DNA of 26,400 nucleotides, from positions 1 to 26,400 of the forward strand of contig CAYRRA010000033.1 in NCBI GenBank assembly GCA_964426355.1. Direction: 5' to 3'. The notes beneath the pieces were generated by a model. The model searched no databases. It was not told the DNA's origin and was given only the letters and a program-made list of their open reading frames with translations. Shown piece after piece: positions 1-7,480 of the stretch. A program made the position numbers and the translations under genes. This stretch comes from JAJFTV01 sp964426355 (GTDB lineage Bacteria; Chloroflexota; Anaerolineae; Anaerolineales; Anaerolineaceae). Every line of letters begins with the position of its first letter. Position 1 is the first letter of the stretch.

Positions 1-584
1 TGAAGTTTACCTAAAATGTTCCGCACATGAGCATGTACCGTCCAACGGCTGACAACCAGTTTTTCAGCAATTTCATGATCGGTCATCCCCTGCGCAACCA
101 GTCGAAGGACTTCGATTTCTCGTTCGGTAAGCCTGTTTTCAGGGGCGGATTGATTGGCAGGTTGGTTGATTTCATTGAACAGCATACGGGCAATGCTCGG
201 ATGTAAGGTTGGTTTTCCCTGGTACACATCCTGGATTGCCTGGATTAATTGTGCCGGTGATGAATCTTTCAACAGGTACCCCAAAGCGCCGGCTTTTATG
301 GCTGGAAAGACTTTATCATCATCGGCAAAGCTCGTTAAAACCAGTATGCGAGCTTCAGGGTTCTCCTTTTTTATTTCACTGATCGCGCAAAGACCATCTT
401 TTTTGGGCATAACCAGGTCCATGAGGATGACATCGGGTTGTAATGAACGTGCCATGGCGACAGCTTCTTCGCCATCGCCAGCTTCGCCAACCAGTTCCAT
501 CCCCGGCTTATTATTGATTAACGTATGCAGTCCCTCTCGAACAATGGCATGATCGTCAGCGATTAAGATTTTTATCGTATGCAT
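1..584 (-). CDS. NarL/FixJ-type response regulator (3' end beyond window)
   Basis: Cytoplasmic DNA-binding partner of the histidine kinase encoded just upstream. Read on the minus strand from ATG at 584, the first residues are MHTIKILIADDHAIVREG, with the acidic pair D10/D11. The phospho-acceptor is D56 in the strand VILMDLVMP. A LuxR-type helix-turn-helix lies at the C-terminus (LTEREIEVLRLVAQG, then HEIAEKLVVSRWTVHAHVRNIL). About 194 codons are visible, so only some 20 residues are lost over the edge. The kinase stop at 599-601 is 14 bases upstream, and GGAG in that gap serves as ribosome site, so the two are almost certainly co-transcribed. An ATG at the kinase stop is in another frame and was not used. 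The signal and target genes cannot be read from the sequence. Confidence 0.93.
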   Translation of the reverse strand, partial: MHTIKILIADDHAIVREGLHTLINNKPGMELVGEAGDGEEAVAMARSLQPDVILMDLVMPKKDGLCAISEIKKENPEARILVLTSFADDDKVFPAIKAGALGYLLKDSSPAQLIQAIQDVYQGKPTLHPSIARMLFNEINQPANQSAPENRLTEREIEVLRLVAQGMTDHEIAEKLVVSRWTVHAHVRNILGKL

Positions 585-598
585 AGAGTCATCTCCAT

Positions 599-2863
599 TC
601 ATGGATTCATCATTGAATCGATACTAATATCATTAGAAAATTCCACTGTGATCCGGGTGCCTTTGCCTGGGCTCGTATCCATTTTCATGGAGGCGTTTAT
701 TTTTTTCACTCGATCCTGTATGCTTTTAAGACCCATGCCGCCCGATTTTTGTGCTGTTGCCAGGTCAAATCCGCAACCATCATCTGAAATTTCGAGCGCC
801 AGGTTGTTTTTGCCACCCGAAAAATGTACTGTAATCTGCTCTGCATGACTGTGTTTAAGCGCATTGTTCAGCGCTTCCAATGCAATGTAATACAAATTTT
901 CTTCCAGGTGATAAGGCAATTTTACGAAATCATCCACTAACAGCCGGGCTTGAATCCCGGCACGATTCTCCACTGCGTCTAATCTTTTTTGCAGTGCATT
1001 TAATATACCTACTTCTCCTAAAATGGGTGGACGCATTTCATAAATCAGCAAACGCATTTCTTTAATCACCTGTTGGTTGATTTCGTTTGTGCGATTCAGG
1101 ATTTCAAACAGATCGACCTCTTTTTTGTCCGTGATTCTCTGCCGCCAGCCTTCCAATAACAACCCCAGGCTGTATATCGACTGAATAACCGAGTCATGCA
1201 AATCGCGCGCAAGCCTGTTACGTTCTTCCATGACAGCCAGTTGCCGACTTTGTTTATACAAATTTGCGTTTTCAATGGCAATAGCAATCTGGTCTCCCAG
1301 GCTCTGAACCATGGTGATATCTTCCTGAGGAAAAGAACCCTGACTGTTGTCAGCAACAGTCAGGGTTCCAATACTTTTTTCAGCAATCCGGAGGGGTAAA
1401 ACCAGTTTCGAATACTGAGGGTCATCGATCAAAATGGTTTGGTTTAAGAGAATGGCTTTTCCATTCGGATTATCTGCGCTGATTTCAACCGAATTTTCTA
1501 CCGGGTAAGATTTTCCTGCTGCTGCACACAAGACCAACCGATTTTCTGCCTCTTCAACCAGATAAATATGAACCTGAGAATAATCAAAACTATCTCGAAT
1601 AAGGTCGACAATCCTGACGAGTAAATGGTCGATTTGCAAAATCGAGGTGATTTCACGACTGACATGAGCGCTGGTTTCGAGCTGCAAAGCACGATAGTGA
1701 AGAGAATGTGTCCGGTCAGAAACACGTTGTTCCAAATTGCTGATTAATTCTCGCAATTGAGATGTCATACTGTTAAATGCAACCGCCAGCGAACCAATTT
1801 CATCTTTGCGATTTATGCGTACAGTATGGTTGAGGTCTCCTGAGGCAATCAGGTTGGCTGTATTGGCTAGGTTGACGATGGGTTTTGATAAATTCTGAGC
1901 AATGATGATGGAGGAACTGATCGCCAGGATCAGGGTTATTGCCGCGATAATCATGTTGACGATGAGATTGGTGAAAATGTACGCAAATGCCTCCGAGAGC
2001 TCCTGTTCCACAATCAGCCCAACCTGCAAGGGGGCTATCCATTGGTAAACGCCAATCACTTCTTGCCCGCGATAATCGGTGTATATCGACGAGTCATCCA
2101 ACTGGGTGTTGAGAATATGGTCAATGCCTTCAGAGTGTACGGCTTGAAACCCTGATGCGTTTTGACCGGCGAAAAATTGATTTCCCATTGGGAGAAAACG
2201 GGTGTTAACAAGATAAGCGGTGCCTGTTTTTCCCAACCCGGTTGAGTTGCTCAGGCTTGAGAATATTTTTTGTGAGTTTGCACGGCTGATCATCACCCCC
2301 AGAAACTCGTTTTCAGTGCTGACAATGGGAATACTGGTGATGAATAGGACCTGTTGTGGATCCGCGGGGTTGATCCAGCTTTGAAAACTGGCTTCTTCGG
2401 ACCCGGGTATGAAATCCAGTTCGTCGAAAAAATTTCTCTTAACCAAAGATTCATCCGTAGAAAGGATGACTTTCCCATTCGAATCCAATAGAGAGATATC
2501 GACCAGCTCAGGGGTATTGTTCATATAGCGCAGGAAGCTCTTTCTTACCGCCCCGTAATATGATTCGTAATATTTGTTCCGATGCGCAAGATTATAAACA
2601 ACCTGGATTCGTTCCAGACCATAAGCATCATTGATAATAAAACTCAGGTCGCGCTGGCGTGAGTCTAACCAGTGGATGATTTCGTTGTTCTTAAGATTGG
2701 CAACTGAAGCCAGTCGGTCCAGGGATTGTTGGCGACCATTATAATACCCCACGATAATCGAACCCAAACTGATTGCTACTGCGGGTAACAAAGCCAGAAA
2801 TACAAACCAGAAGGCTAACTGGTTGCGGATGGTTTGGTGTGGAAGAGATAAAAAAGATTTCAC
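599..2863 (-). CDS. Membrane sensor histidine kinase (Cache-HAMP-GAF-HisKA_3-HATPase)
   Basis: A 754-residue sensor kinase of the NarX/DegS-like class. Membrane segments lie at about 16-41 and 294-322 and enclose a roughly 250-residue external sensing region that looks like a double Cache domain. HAMP follows at about 322-376, then GAF at about 400-535. The dimerisation and phosphotransfer helix has MEERNRLARDLHDSVIQ with the phosphorylated His at 556. The ATPase has N-box EALNNALKHSH, G1-box DDGCGFD and G2-type motif GGMGLKSI. The start is GTG at 2863; no strong ribosome site precedes it, so the exact start is uncertain. It is followed after 14 bases by its response regulator. The Cache domain suggests a small extracellular ligand, and GAF adds a possible second input; neither ligand can be named. 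A TATAAT lies about 100 bases upstream, near 2961-2966 on this strand. Confidence 0.93.
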   Translation of the reverse strand: MKSFLSLPHQTIRNQLAFWFVFLALLPAVAISLGSIIVGYYNGRQQSLDRLASVANLKNNEIIHWLDSRQRDLSFIINDAYGLERIQVVYNLAHRNKYYESYYGAVRKSFLRYMNNTPELVDISLLDSNGKVILSTDESLVKRNFFDELDFIPGSEEASFQSWINPADPQQVLFITSIPIVSTENEFLGVMISRANSQKIFSSLSNSTGLGKTGTAYLVNTRFLPMGNQFFAGQNASGFQAVHSEGIDHILNTQLDDSSIYTDYRGQEVIGVYQWIAPLQVGLIVEQELSEAFAYIFTNLIVNMIIAAITLILAISSSIIIAQNLSKPIVNLANTANLIASGDLNHTVRINRKDEIGSLAVAFNSMTSQLRELISNLEQRVSDRTHSLHYRALQLETSAHVSREITSILQIDHLLVRIVDLIRDSFDYSQVHIYLVEEAENRLVLCAAAGKSYPVENSVEISADNPNGKAILLNQTILIDDPQYSKLVLPLRIAEKSIGTLTVADNSQGSFPQEDITMVQSLGDQIAIAIENANLYKQSRQLAVMEERNRLARDLHDSVIQSIYSLGLLLEGWRQRITDKKEVDLFEILNRTNEINQQVIKEMRLLIYEMRPPILGEVGILNALQKRLDAVENRAGIQARLLVDDFVKLPYHLEENLYYIALEALNNALKHSHAEQITVHFSGGKNNLALEISDDGCGFDLATAQKSGGMGLKSIQDRVKKINASMKMDTSPGKGTRITVEFSNDISIDSMMNP

Positions 2864-3050
2864 GATACTGTGTTGCAGGTCTTGTGCAGGGGAACACCCA
2901 ATAATTTAGGAGATAAATCATACTGGCTGTTCTGAGAAATCATCGGTTTTGTTCATTTCTATTATAACCATACTTGATTTTAGAAGTGCTGCGGATAAGC
3001 CAGTTACAGCGCCGGATGAATCTGGCTGGAATGAGATGGAAGGGTCGCGA

Positions 3051-3284
3051 GTTGATTTTGTTGGGTCTCTTGAACGCAGGGCATCTCTTGATTCGTTCCC
3101 CTTGCATCCGACCCAATCTACCCCGATCAACCCATTTTGTCATGCCGACGGTAGGAGGCATCACCATTGCCCCGGCCTGGCAGGCTGGGCTGCTGTCCAC
3201 ATGTCTGCGGGCATACGCCTGGGTGGATTCCTCGCTTCGCTTCGGAAGGACAACTCATGGTCAACCGCGTGTGATTCGTGATTG
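3051..3284. repeat. Long direct repeat, copy A1
   Basis: This segment aligns with about 3441-3672 over its whole length with scattered substitutions and a few one-base indels. Shared landmarks in order are TTTTGTTGGGT, CATCTCTTG, GCATCCG, CCAATCTA, the MITE-like element, and TCAACCGCGTGTGATTCGTG. The similarity runs through both flanks of the element, so the pair arose by duplication of the whole module or by repeated insertion into a repeat. Confidence 0.75.
3137..3253. mobile_element. MITE-like element, copy 1
   Basis: A 117-base element starting TTGTCATGCCGACGG and ending with the reverse complement of a closely related sequence, here decayed (CGCTTCGCTTCGGAAGGACAA). The interior is G+C rich with short dyads. 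No coding capacity and no obvious target-site duplication. Spurious translation of the minus strand gives the familiar 'SEARNPP' and 'MPP..GMTKWV' strings. Confidence 0.55.
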
Positions 3285-3360
3285 GTTATGGGGAGACTGG
3301 AGAGTTGATGATTTGTGATTTGTAAACGGTGATTGGTAATGGGTAATTGGTGATTAGTCA
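3260..3360. repeat. Tract of degenerate TGATTxG heptad-like words
   Basis: A low-complexity run built from GTGATTCGTGATTGG, GATTTGTGATTTGTAAACGG, TGATTGGTAATGGG and TAATTGGTGATTAG. The minus strand translates as repeated ITNHQL/ITNHRL. Shorter versions follow the elements at about 3655-3705, 10240-10270 and 10455-10490. No gene is present; function unknown. Confidence 0.7.
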
Positions 3361-3440
3361 CCAGTGCCAAGAGTAGGTCGGGTGGAGGGCGGGGGATTGC
3401 ACTGCTCTTGCAATTCCAACACCCCGCCCGTAACCCGACG

Positions 3441-3672
3441 TTTATTTTTGTTGGGTTTCTGGAATGTAAGACATCTCTTGGTCTCTTCCCCTGCATCCGG
3501 ACCAATCTATCCCAACCAACCCACTTTGTCATGCCGATGGCAGGAGGCATCACCGTTGCCCCGGTCTGGTGGGCTCGGCTGCTGTCCACATGTCTGCGGG
3601 TATACGCCTGGGAGGATTCCTCGCTGTGCTCTGAATGACAGCTAATTATCAACCGCGTGTGATTCGTGATTT
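3441..3672. repeat. Long direct repeat, copy A2
   Basis: Second copy of the module at 3051-3284, displaced by about 390 bases. It carries the same flanks and an embedded MITE-like element at 3526-3641. The two copies have diverged by eye to roughly four in five identical bases, so the duplication is not recent. Confidence 0.75.
3526..3641. mobile_element. MITE-like element, copy 2
   Basis: Same element as at 3137-3253. The left end is TTGTCATGCCGATGGCAGG, the right end GGATTCCTCGCTGTGCTCTG then AATGACAG. The minus-strand reading gives CHSEHSEESSQAY. It sits at the same place within the duplicated long unit as copy 1. Confidence 0.55.
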
Positions 3673-3710
3673 GATTATCGTGATTGGTAAACGGTGATGG
3701 GAAATCTGTA

Positions 3711-3936
3711 CCGCTGTGCGTTTGAATTTACATCTCCCGTTGTGTAATAGATGAAGCCCCGCAGGGGCGCTGTTTTGCAGCCGGAAGGATTTATCCTCCG
3801 GCGGATGAGATGCGAACCTCTGCGAAAGAGATGGGTTTATGTTCTGCATCGCTGGGAGATGAATTCTCCCAGCTAGCGGACAACGCCGGATAAATCCGGC
3901 TATCCTTTCCGCACTGAGGTGCAGCCCCGAAGGGGC
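3711..3936. repeat. Hairpin-cluster repeat, copy 1
   Basis: Five closely spaced dyads. GCCCC-GCA-GGGGC lies at 3756-3768. GCCGGAAGGAT pairs with ATCCTCCGGC at about 3780-3802. GCTGGGAGA pairs with TCTCCCAGC at 3851-3873. GCCGGAT-AA-ATCCGGC lies at 3885-3900, and GCCCC-GAA-GGGGC at 3924-3936. The first 170 bases recur at 10498-10668 in the same order. No T-runs follow the stems, so these are not ordinary terminators; they could act on RNA ends or be relics of a mobile repeat. Confidence 0.7.
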
Positions 3937-4080
3937 GCTGTTTGCCACTGTGGGGGAAATCCCCGTCAGAGGATACAAACTCCCGTCAAACGGGGCGGCT
4001 TTTTCTTCCATGTAACTATTTCCCACATATATCATCTAATCATTAATCACGTTCAACGCCATGTTATGAGGAGGTATTTT

Positions 4081-4281
4081 ATGAAAACAAACGAGTCAAC
4101 CCTGGATCGAGTTATTCGTGTATTGGTGGGATTAGTTCTATTGGTTCTGTTCTTCACGCAGGTGGTCGCAGGTGGTTTGGGGTATGTTGTCCTTGTATTG
4201 GGTGTAATCTTGCTGCTCACCGGGCTGGTGGGGTATTGCCCTCTTTATTCGCTTTTGAAGATTCAAACCAACAAAAAGTAA
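4081..4281 (+). CDS. DUF2892 small inner-membrane protein (YgaP-TM-like)
   Basis: A 66-residue protein starting MKTNESTLDRVIRVLVGLVLL. The opening 'ST-DR-IRV-VG' followed by two hydrophobic segments (about 13-31 and 34-52) and 'GYCPLYSLL' near the end is the usual pattern of the DUF2892 family, which also forms the membrane tail of YgaP rhodanese. The ATG at 4081 is chosen over upstream in-frame codons because GAGGAGG lies just before it and the upstream extension reads through the repeat island. The gene stands alone and ends in a strong hairpin. Function in this family is not established; a role near sulfur or rhodanese chemistry is only suggested by family members. Confidence 0.88.
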   Translation: MKTNESTLDRVIRVLVGLVLLVLFFTQVVAGGLGYVVLVLGVILLLTGLVGYCPLYSLLKIQTNKK

Positions 4282-4298
4282 CCCCCATCCGAATCTAC

Positions 4299-4338
4299 AA
4301 AAAAGCAAGAGACGCATTTCTGCATCTCTTGCTTTTTG
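4299..4338. terminator. Bidirectional intrinsic terminator
   Basis: AAAAAGCAAGAGACGCA pairs with TGCATCTCTTGCTTTTT around a short loop, with one mismatch. A-run on the left and T-run on the right make it work in both directions. It separates the convergent DUF2892 gene and the amidohydrolase gene. Confidence 0.88.
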
Positions 4339-4398
4339 AACGCCCCTTACTCAAGACGAATAGGGAACAGGTGAGACGAGCACCTGTCTTGTATTTGT

Positions 4399-5982
4399 TT
4401 ACTCCCTGGTCGTGATGACACCCGGGCGGGCTCCTGTATGGACGCCGTGATCCATTACGAGCACACCGTTGATGAACACCATTTCGATGCCCCGCGGACG
4501 TTGATAGGGTTGGATATAGGTTGATGTGTCTATGATGGTATCAGGGTTGAAAATGACGATATCCGCTTTGAACCCTTTTCTGAGCAGACCGCGCTTTCTT
4601 AGACCCAGTTTTTGAGCGGGGAACCCGGTCGATTTCCAGATGGCTTCTTCCAGTGAAATCACTTTCTCCTCCCGTACATATTTTCCCATGATGCGCGGGT
4701 AGGTGCCAAAATTTCGTGGGTGTGGCGCCCCAACCGCCATGGGTCCGTCTAAGGGAAAGCCGAAACCATCGGTTCCAAACATCATTTTGGGATGTCGCAT
4801 TTGCAGTTTAAGGTTCTCATCCGACATCGAATACATGATGGTGAAAATGTTGCCCTTTGTCTCGAGCAGTGCATCGAAAATCCATTCGTGCGGAGATATG
4901 CCCGCCTCGTCTGCCAGCTCGGAAACATTTCTGCCGATGTGAACCGGATTGGATGAACTGGCAATCATCAAGTTGTTCCAATCGCCTGCCCGGTAAACCC
5001 CTCCGCTGCTCATATCCTCTGTCATTTTATCGCGGGTTGCCCGGTCGGTAAGGCGGGGCATGGTTTCCTTCCAGCCGCCATCTTGCGCCCATTGAGGAAG
5101 CAGGTACACCAGCCCTGTGGAGCCGGCGGTATAAGGATACATATCCGCATGCATATCCAACCCATCTGCGCAGGCGGCTTCGATCATCGCCAAACCTTCT
5201 AAGGCTTTGCCCCAGTTTTCTGGCTGCATGGCTTTGTAGTGGCTGTGCTGTATGGCGGCGCCGGTTTTCTTACCAATCGTGATTTCTTCCTGAATGGCAT
5301 CCAACAACGTTTCGGCTTCCCCGCGCACATGGCTGAAGTAGATACCGCCGCGCTTTCCCACCGGGCGGGTGATTTCGACCAGCTCATCGGTGATGGAATA
5401 GGAACCAGGCGGGTAGATCAACCCGGTTGACAAGCCCCCAGCCCCTTCATCCAGGCATTGAATGACCAGCCTCTGCATGGCTTCGATTTCTTTTTCGTCC
5501 GGCTGTTTGGCTGACAGCCCCATCACTGCCGTGCGGACAGTATTTTGCCCAACGAGGGGGAAAATATTGAGGGAAACGCCATTTTTGGCGAGAAAATCCA
5601 GGTAGCTCCCGAAGGAATTCCACGCAGAAAAGGGGATTAAACGCGCCATCTCACCCAGTAGCGTTATGGTCTCTGCGATGCCGATATCGTTGGTTGGGGC
5701 AAATGAATTGCCGCAATTGCCCGAAACGGCTGTTGTGATGCCCTGGGCAATAAACCCATCACTTTCAGGAAGAAAAGAATTGGTGACGTCAACGTGCGAG
5801 TGCATGTCGATAAAACCGGGGCAAACTACCATTCCTCTGGCGTCAATGACATGATCAGCGACTGCATCTCCGAAGGAGCCCATATCGGTGATCTCGTCCT
5901 TCTCAATGAGAATATCTTTAAATTCAGCCGCTGAACCGCTTCCGTCGATGACTTTCCCGTTCTGTATCAAGACATCCATCAT
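4399..5982 (-). CDS. D-aminoacylase / N-acyl-D-amino-acid deacylase family amidohydrolase
   Basis: A 527-residue cytoplasmic metal-dependent hydrolase expected to remove an N-acyl group from a D-amino acid or related amide. It starts MMDVLIQNGKVIDGSGS, the typical N-terminal beta-sandwich of amidohydrolases. The metal motif HSH is at 61-63 in GFIDMHSHVD. C90 in SGNCGNSFAP matches the cysteine metal ligand known from D-aminoacylase. Further family blocks are GLIYPPG, YFSHVRGEAE, IQHSHYKA, MYPYTAGSTGL, FGTDGFG and HPRNFGTYPRI. The start at 5982 has GGAAG upstream and lies 16 bases after the transporter stop; a longer frame reaching back to 6060 would overlap the transporter and was rejected. 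The two genes form an operon, suggesting that the transporter brings in the substrate. The exact acyl and amino-acid specificity cannot be read. Confidence 0.9.
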   Translation of the reverse strand: MMDVLIQNGKVIDGSGSAAEFKDILIEKDEITDMGSFGDAVADHVIDARGMVVCPGFIDMHSHVDVTNSFLPESDGFIAQGITTAVSGNCGNSFAPTNDIGIAETITLLGEMARLIPFSAWNSFGSYLDFLAKNGVSLNIFPLVGQNTVRTAVMGLSAKQPDEKEIEAMQRLVIQCLDEGAGGLSTGLIYPPGSYSITDELVEITRPVGKRGGIYFSHVRGEAETLLDAIQEEITIGKKTGAAIQHSHYKAMQPENWGKALEGLAMIEAACADGLDMHADMYPYTAGSTGLVYLLPQWAQDGGWKETMPRLTDRATRDKMTEDMSSGGVYRAGDWNNLMIASSSNPVHIGRNVSELADEAGISPHEWIFDALLETKGNIFTIMYSMSDENLKLQMRHPKMMFGTDGFGFPLDGPMAVGAPHPRNFGTYPRIMGKYVREEKVISLEEAIWKSTGFPAQKLGLRKRGLLRKGFKADIVIFNPDTIIDTSTYIQPYQRPRGIEMVFINGVLVMDHGVHTGARPGVITTRE

Positions 5983-5998
5983 ATCGCTTCCGTTCTTT

Positions 5999-7336
5999 TT
6001 ACTTTCCAGATTCAACCATTTGCGGCAGGGGGGCGGCTTCTTTGGAAGGTAGGCGGACAAACAAGAAGAAGATCAGTGAAATCAATCCACAGGTTGCGGT
6101 GAAGTAGAACAAACTGATATAAGATGTTGCCTGGATGATCCAGCCGGCAAAGAAGGAGCCGGAAATAAAACCGGTCAGGTAGGCGATATTGTAAACACTG
6201 ATGACAGACCCCATCTTGCCGTTTTGAGGTGCAACCTCGGTTGCAAGTGGAAGCTGAGAGGGAAAACCGATGCCAGCACCGACACCCATCAGGATGAAAC
6301 CGATCAAATACATCTGGGGGGCAAGTGCCAGGATGATGCCTGCCACCATCATCACAACCAAACCCACGATATACATGTTACGCCTTCCAAATTTCCCCGC
6401 CGCAATGTATCCTGCAGGAAGCACGGCGATGGTCGTCGCGATGGTGATGATGGATAGAGCCATGGATGAGCTCGCTTCATCCACTCCAAGAACGTTGACC
6501 GTCCAGGAGGAAATAAAGTTGGTATATGCGCTTGCAGAGAGGCAGAAAAAGAGCACGGAGAACAGGAAAAAGATCAGGTTTCTTTGTTCGGTCTTGGATG
6601 CATTGCTGAAGACCGCTTTCATTTGTTTGGCATTGCTGGTTTCTTGCTCGTCAGCCGCCTTTGAGAGTTCTTCGGCTTCCTTGTATTTTGTGATCACGAC
6701 CAGCGCAGAAATGATATAACCCGCCAGGATGATCCAAAAGAGCAGCGGTCCGTAAGAGCGGTAAAGTATGGCGCCGGCGGTATAGGCAACAATCGTCAGC
6801 GCATTCAAGATGAAGTTGTACCAGGATTCCACTTTTACGCGGTTCTGTGTCTCGACGGCTTCCTGGCGCATCGCCTGGAAGATCAGGCGTACCGGGGTAT
6901 AGCCCACGTAATAGAGGATGCATGCCAGGGTAAAGAAGGCGATAAAGGCGATCAGTTTGGAAGGCTGCCCGCTTGCATCTGCCGGAATCAGGGTGGGGAT
7001 GTAAGGAATGGCTGCGTAACCGATCACCACGAATGGCAGTGTTCCAAGAATGAAGGGGATGCGGCGACCGCGTTTGCTTTTTGTGCGGTCACTCCAGGCG
7101 CCCACAAAGGTCTGCACAGCGAAGCCCCACAGGTTGTCCGCAATCATCCAGATACCGACCACCATAGCACCGAAGCCAAAACCCAGGGTCAGCGTACCGC
7201 TGGAGGAAAAACCTGCACTTCCCGCTTGAATGTAAATAGGAACATACAGGTTATAGACCTGGTTCAACAGTTCCAAGAACGCCGGCGGAACGGTCAACAA
7301 GAGCAATAATCCGATACCCAGCTTGCTTTTCTTCAT
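5999..7336 (-). CDS. MFS transporter, SLC45/GPH-like
   Basis: A 445-residue membrane carrier with about twelve hydrophobic segments. The loop after the second segment reads WSDRTKSKRGRRIPFI (81-96), the signature shared by the sucrose/SLC45 transporters and the glycoside-pentoside-hexuronide symporters. The second half has the related AAGKFGRRNMYI loop. ATG at 7336 is preferred because AGGAG stands eight bases before it; a frame extending 40 residues upstream lacks a ribosome site and runs through an apparent control region. The gene is followed closely by the D-aminoacylase-type hydrolase, so the cargo may be an amide or glycoconjugate and not a plain sugar; that is inference. The upstream regulator gene is on the same strand. 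Confidence 0.9.
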   Translation of the reverse strand: MKKSKLGIGLLLLLTVPPAFLELLNQVYNLYVPIYIQAGSAGFSSSGTLTLGFGFGAMVVGIWMIADNLWGFAVQTFVGAWSDRTKSKRGRRIPFILGTLPFVVIGYAAIPYIPTLIPADASGQPSKLIAFIAFFTLACILYYVGYTPVRLIFQAMRQEAVETQNRVKVESWYNFILNALTIVAYTAGAILYRSYGPLLFWIILAGYIISALVVITKYKEAEELSKAADEQETSNAKQMKAVFSNASKTEQRNLIFFLFSVLFFCLSASAYTNFISSWTVNVLGVDEASSSMALSIITIATTIAVLPAGYIAAGKFGRRNMYIVGLVVMMVAGIILALAPQMYLIGFILMGVGAGIGFPSQLPLATEVAPQNGKMGSVISVYNIAYLTGFISGSFFAGWIIQATSYISLFYFTATCGLISLIFFLFVRLPSKEAAPLPQMVESGK

Positions 7337-7480
7337 CAAACGAACTCCTTTCAATTGTTGAAACTTATGGAATATTGGGGAATAGAAGAGGTGCTGCCAA
7401 TTCCAGGCAGGCATGTTTTGAGAATAGCATGTCTGGCAAGCCAGCATATTCCCCAAAAAGTGGAATAAAAAGTGGAATTT
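7337..7480 (-). promoter_or_regulatory. Candidate activator/operator region of the transporter operon
   Basis: The gap between the MalT-like regulator and the transporter holds a perfect 12-base tandem repeat, AAAAAGTGGAAT twice at 7455-7466 and 7467-7478 (plus strand). It also holds a perfect 10-base inverted repeat, TTGGGGAATA at 7375-7384 and TATTCCCCAA at 7447-7456. MalT-class regulators bind tandem short boxes, so these repeats are good candidates for the neighbour's site. I could not pick a convincing -35/-10 pair. Confidence 0.5.

Larger units (their letters stand above)
2864..4080. repeat. Repeat island A (non-coding)
   Basis: A 1.2 kb gap without a credible gene. It holds, left to right, a hairpin remnant (3011-3026), a long unit (about 3051-3284), a tract of short TGATT-like words (about 3260-3360), a second copy of the long unit (about 3441-3672), and a cluster of hairpins (3711-3936). 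The open frames here translate repeats in several registers and strands, have no ribosome sites, and give the low-complexity strings typical of spurious ORFs (HSEHSEES, ITNHQLPITN). The final 100 bases before the DUF2892 gene hold its ribosome site and presumably its promoter. Confidence 0.75.

Noticed and set aside
2940..3652. Several overlapping ORFs of 60-160 codons on both strands in repeat island A
   Set aside because: They translate the MITE-like element and TGATT tracts in different registers, lack ribosome sites, and recur wherever the repeats occur. Spurious.
3051..3672. Possible CRISPR array in repeat island A
   Set aside because: Repeats are over 100 bases, only two in tandem, without regular short repeats and unique spacers, and no cas gene is near.
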